DNA of 64,000 nt from an uncultured Porphyromonas sp. (GTDB taxonomy: Bacteria > Bacteroidota > Bacteroidia > Bacteroidales > Porphyromonadaceae), in assembly GCF_938039215.1 (NCBI RefSeq), contig NZ_CALHVI010000031.1:21147-85146 (forward strand), in the 5' to 3' direction. The notes under the pieces are model-generated. The model did no database searches. It had not been told where the DNA came from and saw nothing but the letters and a program-made list of their open reading frames with translations. Below are positions 1-9,346 of this stretch, piece by piece (position 1 is the first letter of the stretch; every line of letters begins with the position of its first letter). The position numbers and the translations under genes were made by a program.

Positions 1-1596
1 TCTAACGGCAGAGGCTTCGACGCCTCTGGAAGTATCGAAGCAGGACTACGAGGTGCCGGCCTTCGACTCCATGGTATGTACCGCCGTGCTGGCGACTACT
101 CCACAGCCGAATATCTGCTGAACAACACGGGACTAGAGGAATGGAGCGGCTCGGTCTACACTGGATACAAGACCGACCGACTACGTGCTACCCTCTACGG
201 TAGCCTCTATTCCACCGAGAGTGGCATCTTCATCGGCTCGCATATAGGTGATCTCTTCGAGCTCCAACAAGTCTTCGATACCGGGCGTCCTAATGATATC
301 AACATCTCACCATTCTCATACAAGATCAAAGCTCCCCGACAAAAGTCCCGACATACGCTGGTCAAGGGCGACGTGCTCTGGCAAATCCAGGACCAACAAG
401 AGCTTCATCTCTGGGCCGCTTACCAAGACAACCACCGTCAGGAATATGAAAACCGCAAGGTAGAAGCTTGGACGCAGACCCCCGTGATGGATCTTCACCT
501 GATGACTTACACGACTGATCTCCTGTGGCGCCTGCAGTGGAGCCGAAGCGGATGGGAGACGCAGGTCGGACTATCCCATCTCTACCAGAAGAATACCAAT
601 CAGCCCGGCACGGCAGCTACGCCATTCATCCCCAACTTTGCGACACTCAACCTCGGCGCTTACCTGGTACAGAAGGCGAGCTTCGATGCACTTGCCCTCG
701 AAGCTGGCCTGCGCTACGACCACCGTATCACCGATGCGGCGGGTCGTGACTGGCGTAGACTTCGCTACGGAGATAAGAATACCTACACCAACATCACGGG
801 AAGTCTCGCCTCCCACTACCGTATATCCGACGCACTCTCTGCACGTGCTAGCCTCGGACTTGCCTGGCGTGCCCCAGACGTCAACGAGCTCTACAGCAAC
901 GGCCTTCATCATGGTGGCTCCTGGTCACTGGGCAATCGCAACCTAAAGAGCGAGAGAGGCTACAAGGCAGTCTTCGCAGTGAAGTACCAACGTGATTGGT
1001 TGACCATCGAGCCTAGCCTCTTCTACCAGCATATTGACAATTATATCTACGACGCTCCTAATAAGACGAAGGGAGAAAATGGTATTCATGTCCACTGGAG
1101 TGGTGTCTATCCCATCTTTGCATTCGAGCAGGACAACTGTCGCTTCGTTGGTGGAGACGTGACGCTGACGGCTATGCCCACAGACGAACTCACGCTTACC
1201 GGTAAGGGAGAATGGATACGTGGACGCAACATCACCCGTCAGACTTGGCTCCCCTTCATGCCCGCTGACCGCTATACACTCGGTGCACAGTGGCTGCGCA
1301 GCTTCGGTGCACACAGCCGCTGGAGTACCAAGCTCAGCTCCGAAGGGATCTACGTGACGAAGCAGACCCGCTTCGACCCCGAGAAGGAACTTGTCTCCTC
1401 GACTCCAGATGCTTACTTCCTCCTCAACATACAGGGCGAGCTACGCTATGCCTTCGATCAGCGCCATTCCCTCAAAGTCCTTCTCTCCTCAGAGAATACC
1501 CTCAATGCGCTCTACAAAGAATACTCTGACCGCTTCCGCTACTATGCTCATTCGCCAGGACGGAGTCTAACCCTGCGAACGATACTCTACTTCTAA
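1..1596 (+). CDS. TonB-dependent outer-membrane receptor, C-terminal part (5' end outside window)
   Basis: The reading frame is open from the first base, so this is the last 531 residues of a larger receptor; the plug domain and start lie to the left. What is seen is the beta-barrel half: alternating aromatic and polar strands, a conserved RAPDVNELYSNGLHHG block typical of TonB-dependent receptors, and a C-terminal Phe that ends the last strand. Such receptors import metal chelates, haem or zinc across the outer membrane using TonB energy. The NELYSNGLHHG block resembles that of ZnuD-like zinc receptors. The three lipoproteins that follow at 15-37 bp spacing, two with His-rich stretches, support a role in metal or haem capture. 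Ligand identity is inference. Confidence 0.85.
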   Translation, partial: SNGRGFDASGSIEAGLRGAGLRLHGMYRRAGDYSTAEYLLNNTGLEEWSGSVYTGYKTDRLRATLYGSLYSTESGIFIGSHIGDLFELQQVFDTGRPNDINISPFSYKIKAPRQKSRHTLVKGDVLWQIQDQQELHLWAAYQDNHRQEYENRKVEAWTQTPVMDLHLMTYTTDLLWRLQWSRSGWETQVGLSHLYQKNTNQPGTAATPFIPNFATLNLGAYLVQKASFDALALEAGLRYDHRITDAAGRDWRRLRYGDKNTYTNITGSLASHYRISDALSARASLGLAWRAPDVNELYSNGLHHGGSWSLGNRNLKSERGYKAVFAVKYQRDWLTIEPSLFYQHIDNYIYDAPNKTKGENGIHVHWSGVYPIFAFEQDNCRFVGGDVTLTAMPTDELTLTGKGEWIRGRNITRQTWLPFMPADRYTLGAQWLRSFGAHSRWSTKLSSEGIYVTKQTRFDPEKELVSSTPDAYFLLNIQGELRYAFDQRHSLKVLLSSENTLNALYKEYSDRFRYYAHSPGRSLTLRTILYF

Positions 1597-1611
1597 TTCA
1601 CGTTCCACACC

Positions 1612-2727
1612 ATGATATCGACTAGATCCTTCAGACATAGCCTGCGATTCCTCCTCGGCCTCTGGGCTCTTGTCCTACCAGCTAGCCTCCTTCTCCCTTC
1701 TTGTCAGGTCAAGGCTGATGAGCCTAGCGTCGAGGACATGATCAAAGGGCACGAAGAATGGGCTCGTGCCCTCATCGTACTCCGCCTAGGACGAATGCAT
1801 CCCTCGGGGAAGTATGTAGAGGCTTATGAGCAACGACACAATGATATCCTTCCCGTCTATCAGACGATTGACCTCAGACGCTCTGCAGGTGAGACGGGGA
1901 GTATCACTTACTATGGTGATCGTAAAGCCTTCGATGTCATCAAGGGCAAAGATCTCTACTACACGCTAGAGATGCGCTACTACAATGACAAGAAGGAGCT
2001 AATGAACTATCAGTTCCTCGGCTATTTCCCTGACGACATCGAGGGGAGTATGCTCCCTATCCATCAGCACTTCTTCCAGATCATGAACGTAGACCGCATC
2101 GGGAAGTTCGCCTATCCTACACATCTGGACGGACGACCTTATGAGGAGTTCACCTACCTTCTTGATGAGTCGGGGCAGAAGCAAGAAGAGACCGCACCTA
2201 ACTATAAGGAGAGCGATCCCTACAAGCGCTACCGTCCTATCCACCTCAAGGGGCTATCACCTCGGATATTTAACTTTACCTACAGAGATACCGACCCGAT
2301 CGAGCTCACCCTCGGAGAGAAGTACACCGATCCAAACACTAAGCAGGAGCGTACCGTTGACTTCCTCAGACAGAAGCGCTCCCTCAATCCCGCAGATCCG
2401 CTTGATCGCACGGGGCTCAAGGGTTGGTTCCAATTCGTTCACCCCGACATTGTCTTCCAGATGCAGCTCACCCTCGTACACATCACCGTAGGGAGCAAGT
2501 ACATCGGGAAGGGGCCCGACAAGCTCCTAGAGTTCTATGAGCGCCATGATGCTTGGACGGTCACAGACATCAATATCAAGATCCCCTTCCGTGTCATCGC
2601 TGATGCCGACGGATCTCCAGAGCAGTGTGCCCAAGACATCGCTAAGCACACAGGAGGCTCTGCTGAGCGTATCCGCCCTGCACTCTTCGAAGGAGGGATG
2701 AGCCTCGACCCCAACTTCCGTATGTAG
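1612..2727 (+). CDS. putative surface lipoprotein, paralogue 1 of 3 in receptor operon
   Basis: A 371-aa protein with an N-terminal hydrophobic segment and a lipobox (LLPSC) near residue 31, so probably a lipoprotein. It starts 15 bp after the receptor stop and is probably cotranscribed with it. I do not recognise a named family, but it shares landmarks in the same order with the next two genes: YFPDDI, YRDTDP, GLKGWFQF, a LTLVH strand and IPFRVIAD near the end. It lacks the Pro/Thr linker and the His cluster of its paralogues, although HQHFF occurs mid-protein. Inference: a ligand-capturing or accessory lipoprotein of the upstream TonB-dependent receptor. Confidence 0.75.
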   Translation: MISTRSFRHSLRFLLGLWALVLPASLLLPSCQVKADEPSVEDMIKGHEEWARALIVLRLGRMHPSGKYVEAYEQRHNDILPVYQTIDLRRSAGETGSITYYGDRKAFDVIKGKDLYYTLEMRYYNDKKELMNYQFLGYFPDDIEGSMLPIHQHFFQIMNVDRIGKFAYPTHLDGRPYEEFTYLLDESGQKQEETAPNYKESDPYKRYRPIHLKGLSPRIFNFTYRDTDPIELTLGEKYTDPNTKQERTVDFLRQKRSLNPADPLDRTGLKGWFQFVHPDIVFQMQLTLVHITVGSKYIGKGPDKLLEFYERHDAWTVTDINIKIPFRVIADADGSPEQCAQDIAKHTGGSAERIRPALFEGGMSLDPNFRM

Positions 2728-2763
2728 CAACTAAAGATCTCACACATACAATCCTAACAGTCT

Positions 2764-3840
2764 ATGAAAACGTATCTAAGTAAACTGTCTATCTGGACGC
2801 TTGCTCTCAGTCTTACGGCTGGGCTAGCTTCCTGTGGCTCGAAGAACAACGAACCTAACACTCCGAAGCCTACGCCCACTCCTACACCGACACCCACGCC
2901 GACTCCTAAGGCTAAGAGCTTCGACTGGGCGACCTGTGAGGTGCTCATCAAGGAAGGGCACGACCATGGTCACGGCAATCTCCACGGCAACAATGTCCGC
3001 AAGGGACTTCTCTACCCTCAAGAGCAGCGCTTCACGCTCCGCAACGAAGGGAATGGGAAGGTATCTATCGTCTGGGAAGAGAAGCTTAAGACGATGCCTT
3101 ACTTCCAAGCTCATCAGGGAGGCGCACTCTTCGCCCTGCTCTTCGACTTCAAGGATGCTCAGGGCAAGCCAGTCAATCAGGCACTGACCGATCTCTCGGA
3201 GCACTATCAGATCTTCTTCACGCTCTCAGATAAGGACGACAAGGGTCAGCCTTTCGAAGTGCAAGACTTCCGTACGGACAAGGCAATCCTCTGGGATCAC
3301 TTCTCTCAGGCTAAGCCCAGCATTCCTGTCGGGACACCCGAAGAGAAGATCCAAGCTATGCTCGCCTACACCTACCGAGACACGAAGGATCCCTACTATC
3401 AGATGAAGGGTGATGGCGATGCCAAGGAGCATCTACTCCGTGTACCTGGCACCGAGAATGTCAATAACATCGGGCTGAAGGGGCACTTCAAGTTCCTCGA
3501 CAGAGACCGTAACTGGGATGGGAAGAAGTCTGGTAACCAGCTTCCCAACTTCTATCTCAAGGTAAGCCTCAAGCACACCAAGGGCTCGAAGTTCTTCAAG
3601 GATGGCAGCAAGGGCCTGGTCAGCTCCGAGTTCTACAAGCCAGAAGCAAGCATCACATGGAGCACGGTCTTCGAGTTCCTCCTTCCCGTGCGTGTCATCG
3701 CTAATAAGAAAGACCAGTTCCACGATAGCAATCGCTACTGGAACGATATGGCCAAGGCCTTCGGCAAGACTCCTCAAGAAATGGAAGAAAATGAGAATAG
3801 CGCCGAGCCCGGCAACGACAACAGCTCCTTCCACCTGTAG
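2764..3840 (+). CDS. putative His-rich surface lipoprotein, paralogue 2 of 3
   Basis: A 358-aa protein with a clear lipobox (GLASC, Cys about residue 24) followed by a Pro/Thr-rich linker of repeated TP dipeptides, which tethers the domain away from the membrane. Just after the linker comes a His-rich stretch (GHDHGHGNLHG), a good candidate for binding zinc or another transition metal. It shares YTYRDTKDPY, GLKGHFKF, the SLKH strand and LPVRVIAN with the neighbouring lipoproteins. It begins 36 bp after the previous gene and is probably in the same operon. Binding of a metal is inferred from the His cluster and the receptor context; the family is not one I can name. Confidence 0.75.
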   Translation: MKTYLSKLSIWTLALSLTAGLASCGSKNNEPNTPKPTPTPTPTPTPTPKAKSFDWATCEVLIKEGHDHGHGNLHGNNVRKGLLYPQEQRFTLRNEGNGKVSIVWEEKLKTMPYFQAHQGGALFALLFDFKDAQGKPVNQALTDLSEHYQIFFTLSDKDDKGQPFEVQDFRTDKAILWDHFSQAKPSIPVGTPEEKIQAMLAYTYRDTKDPYYQMKGDGDAKEHLLRVPGTENVNNIGLKGHFKFLDRDRNWDGKKSGNQLPNFYLKVSLKHTKGSKFFKDGSKGLVSSEFYKPEASITWSTVFEFLLPVRVIANKKDQFHDSNRYWNDMAKAFGKTPQEMEENENSAEPGNDNSSFHL

Positions 3841-3875
3841 TTTTACCTAAACCTATTATAATAAACCAGAATCGT

Positions 3876-4919
3876 ATGAAACGAAACTTTGCTGTCACCC
3901 TGCTTATGGGTGCTCTGCTCCTAGGAGCTTCAGCGCTGACTTCTTGCTCGAAGGAAAACGAGCAACCCAAGCCTAAGCCCACTCCTACTCCCGAGGAGCA
4001 GCCCAAGCCTTCGAATGGTCTTCCTGAGATCACGAAGGTTACCTTCCGCATCGGGGAGTCTCACCTGCACTCCAAGAAGGGTATTCACTTCCTCGGCAAC
4101 GATGCCGTCCTGAATAACCCTCTGCTGAAGCAAGAGCAGTTCATCACCTTCGTCAAGAAGGGCAATGACTGGACGCTCGAAGCTGGGTCACCCGACCGCC
4201 TCCTTGCTATCGAGATGATCCAGTACTTCCCGAAGGACATCTCCTCAGCAGCTCCAGACTACGCTCTTTGGGTCAACTACTATGATGCTCAGGGCAAGCT
4301 GGTCAATGAAGCTTATGCTGATGCCAAGGTGCGCAGTCAGTACCAGCTCTTCCTCTATCCTACCGAAGTCAAGGCCTTCGAAGGTCAAGAAGCGATCGAG
4401 TTCGATCCTAAGAACCCCAAGAACGTACTTCGCTACGAGTACTGCGACAGTGATCCTTGGAACAAGAGTGTCCAGAAGAGCATCAAGCAGGACCCCGAGG
4501 AGAAGCGTGTCAAGTGGCTACCTGACACCGAACCTATTGGTATGAAGGGCTACATGCAGTTCCCCAAGGTTTCGCACTTCAAGCTCCACCTAGCACTGTG
4601 GCACGCACCTGAGGGCAAGCTTCAAGCTGGTCAGCCTGCTCCATTCTTTGCGCCCAACGAGCAGTTCACTAAGAAGGGCAGCAAGATCTTTGAAGTCTCC
4701 TTCCCTGTATATGTCTACGGGACTCGCGAATTCACGGATGAACTACGCGTTCCCCCTAGTGGCGAACCTCTGCCCCTCGACCAACTTAGAGATGACTACA
4801 AGGCTATGGCTAACAACCTTATGAAGGGTCTCAGCTCTCAAGACTGGTTGAAGATCGCTGAAGACTTCATCCGCATCTACAAGGGTGCAGGTAGTGAAGG
4901 TGGCGGTGAAGAATTCTAG
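3876..4919 (+). CDS. putative surface lipoprotein, paralogue 3 of 3
   Basis: A 347-aa protein with lipobox ALTSC (Cys about residue 25) and a KPKPTPTPEEQPKP linker. The mature domain opens with FRIGESHLHSKKGIHFLG, a second His-containing segment in the same place as the His cluster of the preceding gene. It shares YFPKDI, YEYCDSDPW, GMKGYMQF, LALWH and FPVYVYG with its two paralogues. The gene starts 35 bp downstream of paralogue 2 and ends in front of a strong hairpin, so it is probably the last gene of the receptor operon. Function is inferred only from this context. Confidence 0.75.
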   Translation: MKRNFAVTLLMGALLLGASALTSCSKENEQPKPKPTPTPEEQPKPSNGLPEITKVTFRIGESHLHSKKGIHFLGNDAVLNNPLLKQEQFITFVKKGNDWTLEAGSPDRLLAIEMIQYFPKDISSAAPDYALWVNYYDAQGKLVNEAYADAKVRSQYQLFLYPTEVKAFEGQEAIEFDPKNPKNVLRYEYCDSDPWNKSVQKSIKQDPEEKRVKWLPDTEPIGMKGYMQFPKVSHFKLHLALWHAPEGKLQAGQPAPFFAPNEQFTKKGSKIFEVSFPVYVYGTREFTDELRVPPSGEPLPLDQLRDDYKAMANNLMKGLSSQDWLKIAEDFIRIYKGAGSEGGGEEF

Positions 4920-4965
4920 TCTTTAGATTCTTCTCCCTCCACGGAGACACCTTAAGATAAACGGG

Positions 4966-5012
4966 GAAGCCCCGCCCGCACTCTTCTTCGAGTGCGGGCG
5001 GGGCTTCTTGTT
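4966..5012. terminator. bidirectional terminator between receptor operon and dpp5
   Basis: A perfect 18-bp stem (GAAGCCCCGCCCGCACTC and its complement) with a 6-nt loop lies between convergent genes and is followed by TTGTTT on the plus strand. It can serve both strands. Confidence 0.85.
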
Positions 5013-5049
5013 TCCGCAGGGTGCGGATGATGGAAGGGGGGAGGCAGGA

Positions 5050-7101
5050 TTACTTCTTCAGGTACTTGTCGAGCCAATTGAAGTAGGTGCGCTGCCAAAG
5101 AAGAGCATTCTGCGGACGAAGAATCCAATGGTTCTCATCGGGGTAGATCAGCAGCTCGGCAGGGATACCTCGGAGCTTCGCTGCATTGAAGGCGGCCATG
5201 CCTTGGCCTGCGAGGATGCGGTAATCACGTTCGCCGTGGATGACAAGAATAGGTGTATCCCAGTTACCCACCAGCTTGTGCGGGGAGTTGGCGAAGGTGC
5301 GCTGGGCGACAGCATTGTCCTTCTCCCAAGGCGCTCCACCCATGTCCCAGTTGGCGAACCACATTTCTTCGGTCGTCATGTACTGCATCTCGAGGTTGAA
5401 GATACCGGCGTGGGCGATGAAGGCCTTGAAACGCTTCTGGTGAACACCAGCTAGGTAGAAGACCGAATAGCCCCCGTAGCTGGCACCGACACAGCCAAGA
5501 CGATCGGCATCGACCCATGGCTCCTTCTTCACTTCGTCCACTGCGGTGAGGTAGTCCTGGATGTTTTGGCCCGAATAGTCGCCACTGATCTGCTCATTCC
5601 AAGCCTTGCCGAAGCTGGGTACGCCGTGACGATTAGGAGCGATGACGACATAGCCTTGCTCGGCCATTAGACGCATGTTCCAGCGGTACGAGAAGAACTG
5701 GCTGACGGCGCTCTGAGGTCCGCCCTGACAGAAGAGCAGTGCGGGGTACTTCTTGGTCTTGTCGAAGTTCGGTGGGAGGATGACCCAGACGAGCATATTG
5801 CCACCGTCGGTGGTCTTGACCCAGCGCTTCTCGACGGAGATCGGGCTGAGGCGGTCGAGGGTCACCTTATTCTCGTGGGTAAGTTGGTCTGCTCGTCCCG
5901 TCTTTGGGTCTACGAGGTAGAGGTCGGTGGGCAGGGTGTAGCTCTGTCTACCGGCAAGGAGCTTGCCCGCCTGAAGATCCAGCGACGTGTAGTCATGCAT
6001 GCCGGTAGTGATCTGGCGGATCTTTCGACCCTTGAGTGCCAGCTCCCAGAGCTGAGCTTCGGCGTGCTTCGTGGCGAGGAAGAAGATGGACTTGCTGTCA
6101 GGAGACCAGACCGTCTCGTCGACATCGTATTCGAAGCCATCGGTGAGGAAGGTCTTCTTCCCCGTCTTGAGCTCTTGGATGAAGAGGCGCTTCAGGTCGG
6201 CTTCGTAGCCGTCACGCTCCATGCTGATCCAGCTGATCTTCGATCCGTCGGGAGAGAAGCGGGGATGCGTGTCGTAGCCACCATTACCCTCGGTGATATT
6301 GCGGGTCGAGCCCGAAGCCAGGTCGTAGAGGTAGATGTCGGTATTTGTAGAGAGGGAATACTCAAGTCCCGTCTTCTTGCGGGAGGAATAAGCTAGGGTC
6401 TTCCCATCGGGGCTCCAAGAGAGTTCCTCCGAACCACCGAAGGGCTTGGTAGGAGCTTCATAGGGTTCGCCTTCTAATATGTCCTTCCCCGAAGTGATCG
6501 GCTCATTCCCCACCGAAGCGATGAAGATATGGGGGATGGTCTCTACCCACTCGTCCCAATGCTTGTACATCAGGTCGGTGACGATACGACCCGTGGCCTT
6601 CGGCAGGTCAGGATATACCTCCTTCGTACTCTTGCCGAAGGGGATCTCCTTTATATAAGCCAGCTTGGTCTCATCGGGTGAGAAGAGGTAGTCGGAGAGG
6701 CCGCCTTCGATACGAGTCACCTGCTTGCGGTCGGTGCCATCGGGTGCCATCGTCCAGACTTGAGGCTCGCCACTCTCCGAAGAGATATAGCTGATGCGAC
6801 GACCCTGCTGGATCCAGCGGGCTGCTTGCAGACCAGCGATGCCCTTGGTGAGCTGACGGCGACCCGTGCCATTGCTTGCGATGGAGAAGAGTTCGGTGCG
6901 GATCTTATTCTCCTTGATGTTGGGGAAGCCGACACTATAGACGATGGTCTTGCCGTCGGGCGAGAGAGACGAAGCTCCGACACGTGCTAGCGAGAGCATC
7001 ATCTCGGGGGTCATGTGCTGTCCTTCGTGTGCAGAGGCGGGGATAGCGCCTGCCAAAGCCGAGGCAGCGATAAGCGCAGTAAGTTGCTTCTTGATCTTCA
7101 T
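5050..7101 (-). CDS. dpp5: dipeptidyl peptidase 5 (S9 family)
   Basis: A 683-aa secreted serine peptidase: signal peptide (about residues 1-24), a WD40-like beta-propeller with repeated SPDGK motifs (about 30-400), then an alpha/beta-hydrolase domain. The catalytic triad is visible as Ser541 (GASYGGYS), Asp626 (HGERDYR) and His658 (DENHW), each one residue before the positions I recall for P. gingivalis DPP5, which is 684 aa. DPP5 removes dipeptides with hydrophobic P1 residues in the periplasm and feeds amino-acid catabolism. It is convergent with the receptor operon. Its leader carries a 17-nt sequence identical to one in front of dpp4. Confidence 0.92.
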   Translation of the reverse strand: MKIKKQLTALIAASALAGAIPASAHEGQHMTPEMMLSLARVGASSLSPDGKTIVYSVGFPNIKENKIRTELFSIASNGTGRRQLTKGIAGLQAARWIQQGRRISYISSESGEPQVWTMAPDGTDRKQVTRIEGGLSDYLFSPDETKLAYIKEIPFGKSTKEVYPDLPKATGRIVTDLMYKHWDEWVETIPHIFIASVGNEPITSGKDILEGEPYEAPTKPFGGSEELSWSPDGKTLAYSSRKKTGLEYSLSTNTDIYLYDLASGSTRNITEGNGGYDTHPRFSPDGSKISWISMERDGYEADLKRLFIQELKTGKKTFLTDGFEYDVDETVWSPDSKSIFFLATKHAEAQLWELALKGRKIRQITTGMHDYTSLDLQAGKLLAGRQSYTLPTDLYLVDPKTGRADQLTHENKVTLDRLSPISVEKRWVKTTDGGNMLVWVILPPNFDKTKKYPALLFCQGGPQSAVSQFFSYRWNMRLMAEQGYVVIAPNRHGVPSFGKAWNEQISGDYSGQNIQDYLTAVDEVKKEPWVDADRLGCVGASYGGYSVFYLAGVHQKRFKAFIAHAGIFNLEMQYMTTEEMWFANWDMGGAPWEKDNAVAQRTFANSPHKLVGNWDTPILVIHGERDYRILAGQGMAAFNAAKLRGIPAELLIYPDENHWILRPQNALLWQRTYFNWLDKYLKK

Positions 7102-7155
7102 AGGATATATGTATAGATGTGTAAGAGCTGAGGGAGAAAGGATGCTGTCGAGATG

Positions 7156-8994
7156 CTAAGCGAAGTGCAGATGCAAGGCTTCCTTGAGCTTGAGCACATC
7201 GGGATTGCTCTCGGCGAGCTTACGCAGTCGGTCCTCGGGGGTGAGGATGACTTGGGCCTGCTCTTCGGGATTCTTCTCTCGAAGGGTGAGGCTGAGCGTA
7301 CTATTCTGGAGCGTCGTACGCAGGAAGGTCTCTAGCTGCAGGTGCACTTCCATCACAGTTGTGCGGATAGCATCCCCTGGAGGTAGGGCCACCTCTGCCG
7401 TCGTCCCTTCGAGGAGCGTAGGGAGCTCTGCCTTGAGGATATTGCGACAGATGATCTGCTCGGGGCGAAGCTCTCGCTCGACGAAGCGCACCCAAGCTCG
7501 CTGGAGATCTTCCTCAGTGAAGGGCTGATCCTCCGTGGGGGGAGCGGGAGTAGCGGTCGAAGCTACGGCTTCGGTCTCTACGGGGGTAGCACGTCGGCGT
7601 GCCCCGAAGAGTCGCTGCGTGGGTCTGCCTGCAGGGGCAGGCGGAGTCACGCTCTCGGAGCGAGGTGCTGCGGGGGGAGTCGCAGAGCGAGGCTGAGGGG
7701 TAGGGGTACTAGGAGCGGACGCACTAGGGGCGGGCTCCGTCCTCACGGGTGCGGGAGCAGGCTGGGGTGCGACGGGCTGTGGAGCGACCTGAGGTTGGGG
7801 GTGCGACGCTACGGCATTCCCTTGGGGGGCCGTCTGGGGCGAAGGGCTGGACTGAGGTGGGCTCTGAGGCGAAGGCGCTGGGGCTAGCTCAGAGCCGGTG
7901 CGAAAAAGGGAGATCAGACTGAGGAAGCTCAGTTCTAAGAGGAGACGGCGGTTGGTCGCTGTCCGATACTGCTGATCGGCCTGCACAAGGGTCTTCAGTG
8001 CGCCAAAGAGGCTGGCGGCGGGGCACTGCTGGGCGATACGCTGGTAGGAGGCAGCCACCTCGGCGGGCTTCTCCAGCAGAGAGAGCGTGTCGGGGTGCTG
8101 AGCCACTAAGAGGTCTCTGACGAAGGACGAGAGCCCCGAGAGGATCGTTTGCCCCTCGAAGCCCTTACCGAGCAGCTCATCCAGCAGGAGAAGCAATCCC
8201 CGATAATCCCCCGCTAAGAGGAGCTCGAAGGTGCGGATGAAGTACGTATAGTCGAGGACATTCAGGCTCTCGAGGGCATGCTCATAGGTAATATGTCCGC
8301 CAGCGAAGCTCGCTATGCGGTCAAACATGGAGAGCGCATCTCGCATCCCGCCATCCGCCTTCTCAGCGATCAGTCCGAGTGCAGCTTCTTCGGCCTCGAT
8401 GCCTTCGCTCTCAGCCACATACTTCAGATGCTGGGTGATGTCGGGGACGGTGATCCGCTTGAAGTCATAGATCTGACAGCGGGAGAGGATCGTGGGCAGG
8501 ATCTTATGCTTCTCCGTCGTAGCGAGGATGAAGATCGCATAGGAGGGGGGCTCTTCGAGGGTCTTGAGGAAGGCATTGAAGGCCGCCGAGGAGAGCATGT
8601 GCACCTCGTCGATGATGTAGACCTTGTAGCGCCCCAGAGCGGGAGGCATGAGCACCTGCTCGGTGAGCTGGCGGATATCCTCGACGGAATTATTGGACGC
8701 AGCGTCCAGCTCGAAGATATTGAAGGAGCGCTGCTCGTTGAAGGCTCGGCAACTCTCACACGCATTGCACGCCTCGCCTTCGGGGGAGAGGTTCATGCAG
8801 TTGATGGTCTTAGCTAGCACTCGGGCCGCCGTGGTCTTCCCGACCCCTCGAGGTCCACAGAAGAGGTAGGCATGAGAGAGCTTGCCCGAGAGTACCGCCG
8901 TACGGAGCGTAGAGGCCATAGCCCCTTGGCCTACGATACTCTGGAAGGTATCGGGGCGGTACTTGCGTGCGGAGACGACGTAGTGGTCTGTCAT
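7156..8994 (-). CDS. dnaX: DNA polymerase III gamma/tau subunit
   Basis: A 612-aa clamp-loader ATPase. Walker A is GPRGVGKTT (residues 47-55), a zinc module uses Cys66, Cys76, Cys79 and Cys82, and Walker B is YIIDEVHML (about 127-134). The sensor 1 region and the clamp-loader collar domain follow to about residue 370. A long Pro/Ala/Ser/Gln linker (about 375-480) connects to a C-terminal domain of about 130 residues that probably contacts the replicative polymerase or helicase. The protein loads the sliding clamp at the replication fork. I did not establish whether a shorter gamma form is made. It lies 54 bp upstream of dpp5 on the same strand but is functionally unrelated. Confidence 0.95.
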   Translation of the reverse strand: MTDHYVVSARKYRPDTFQSIVGQGAMASTLRTAVLSGKLSHAYLFCGPRGVGKTTAARVLAKTINCMNLSPEGEACNACESCRAFNEQRSFNIFELDAASNNSVEDIRQLTEQVLMPPALGRYKVYIIDEVHMLSSAAFNAFLKTLEEPPSYAIFILATTEKHKILPTILSRCQIYDFKRITVPDITQHLKYVAESEGIEAEEAALGLIAEKADGGMRDALSMFDRIASFAGGHITYEHALESLNVLDYTYFIRTFELLLAGDYRGLLLLLDELLGKGFEGQTILSGLSSFVRDLLVAQHPDTLSLLEKPAEVAASYQRIAQQCPAASLFGALKTLVQADQQYRTATNRRLLLELSFLSLISLFRTGSELAPAPSPQSPPQSSPSPQTAPQGNAVASHPQPQVAPQPVAPQPAPAPVRTEPAPSASAPSTPTPQPRSATPPAAPRSESVTPPAPAGRPTQRLFGARRRATPVETEAVASTATPAPPTEDQPFTEEDLQRAWVRFVERELRPEQIICRNILKAELPTLLEGTTAEVALPPGDAIRTTVMEVHLQLETFLRTTLQNSTLSLTLREKNPEEQAQVILTPEDRLRKLAESNPDVLKLKEALHLHFA

Positions 8995-9058
8995 TAGTTT
9001 GTTCTCGATGCTAGGAGTTCGTCCTCAGGGTAAAACCACCCATTTCGGAGCGTAGGAA

Positions 9059-9066
9059 CAAAGATA
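9059..9066 (-). promoter_or_regulatory. -7 element TATCTTTG for dnaX
   Basis: The reverse complement reads TATCTTTG, matching the Bacteroides TAnnTTTG element, 65 bp before the dnaX start. The -33 position falls at the edge of the adjacent 23-bp repeat element and shows no clear TTTG. Confidence 0.6.
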
Positions 9067-9086
9067 CGTATTAGGGTCGGAAAACG

Positions 9087-9178
9087 ACCTACCGTAGGTC
9101 GCCGAAAAAACCTACTGTGGGTCGCATCGACGACCTACTGTGGGTCGGTCAGGCGACCCACAGTAGGTTTTCTTTGCC
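9087..9178. repeat. 23-bp-unit palindromic repeat element, copy 1 (4 units)
   Basis: Four units start at 9087, 9110, 9133 and 9156, exactly 23 bp apart. Each carries a core close to ACCTACNGTAGGT, a near-perfect palindrome, followed by about 10 variable bases. Units 2-4 are bounded by a perfect 19-bp inverted repeat (AAAACCTACTGTGGGTCGC and its complement, 9107-9171). The element lies between divergent genes, dnaX and the dehydrogenase at 9347. Confidence 0.9.
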
Positions 9179-9258
9179 CCCCACTTAGGGCTCTTCCTCC
9201 GAGGCATCGAAAAGGTCAAGGTAAGATCATCGGAGCGAGTCGCTTCCTCTACTTTTCG

Positions 9259-9266
9259 TATCTTTG
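9259..9266 (+). promoter_or_regulatory. -7 element TATCTTTG for the dehydrogenase gene at 9347
   Basis: TATCTTTG matches TAnnTTTG and lies 80 bp upstream of the start. No clear -33 TTTG is visible. Confidence 0.5.
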
Positions 9267-9346
9267 TGGCAGTCTATACCCATAGTGGGTGAGACACCAC
9301 ATTCGATCAATCAATATCCTTTAGTCCAAGAAGACAGAAATAGCGT

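Noticed and set aside
571..1314. minus-strand frames inside the receptor gene
   Set aside because: They are antisense shadows of the receptor with no independent start signal or family resemblance.
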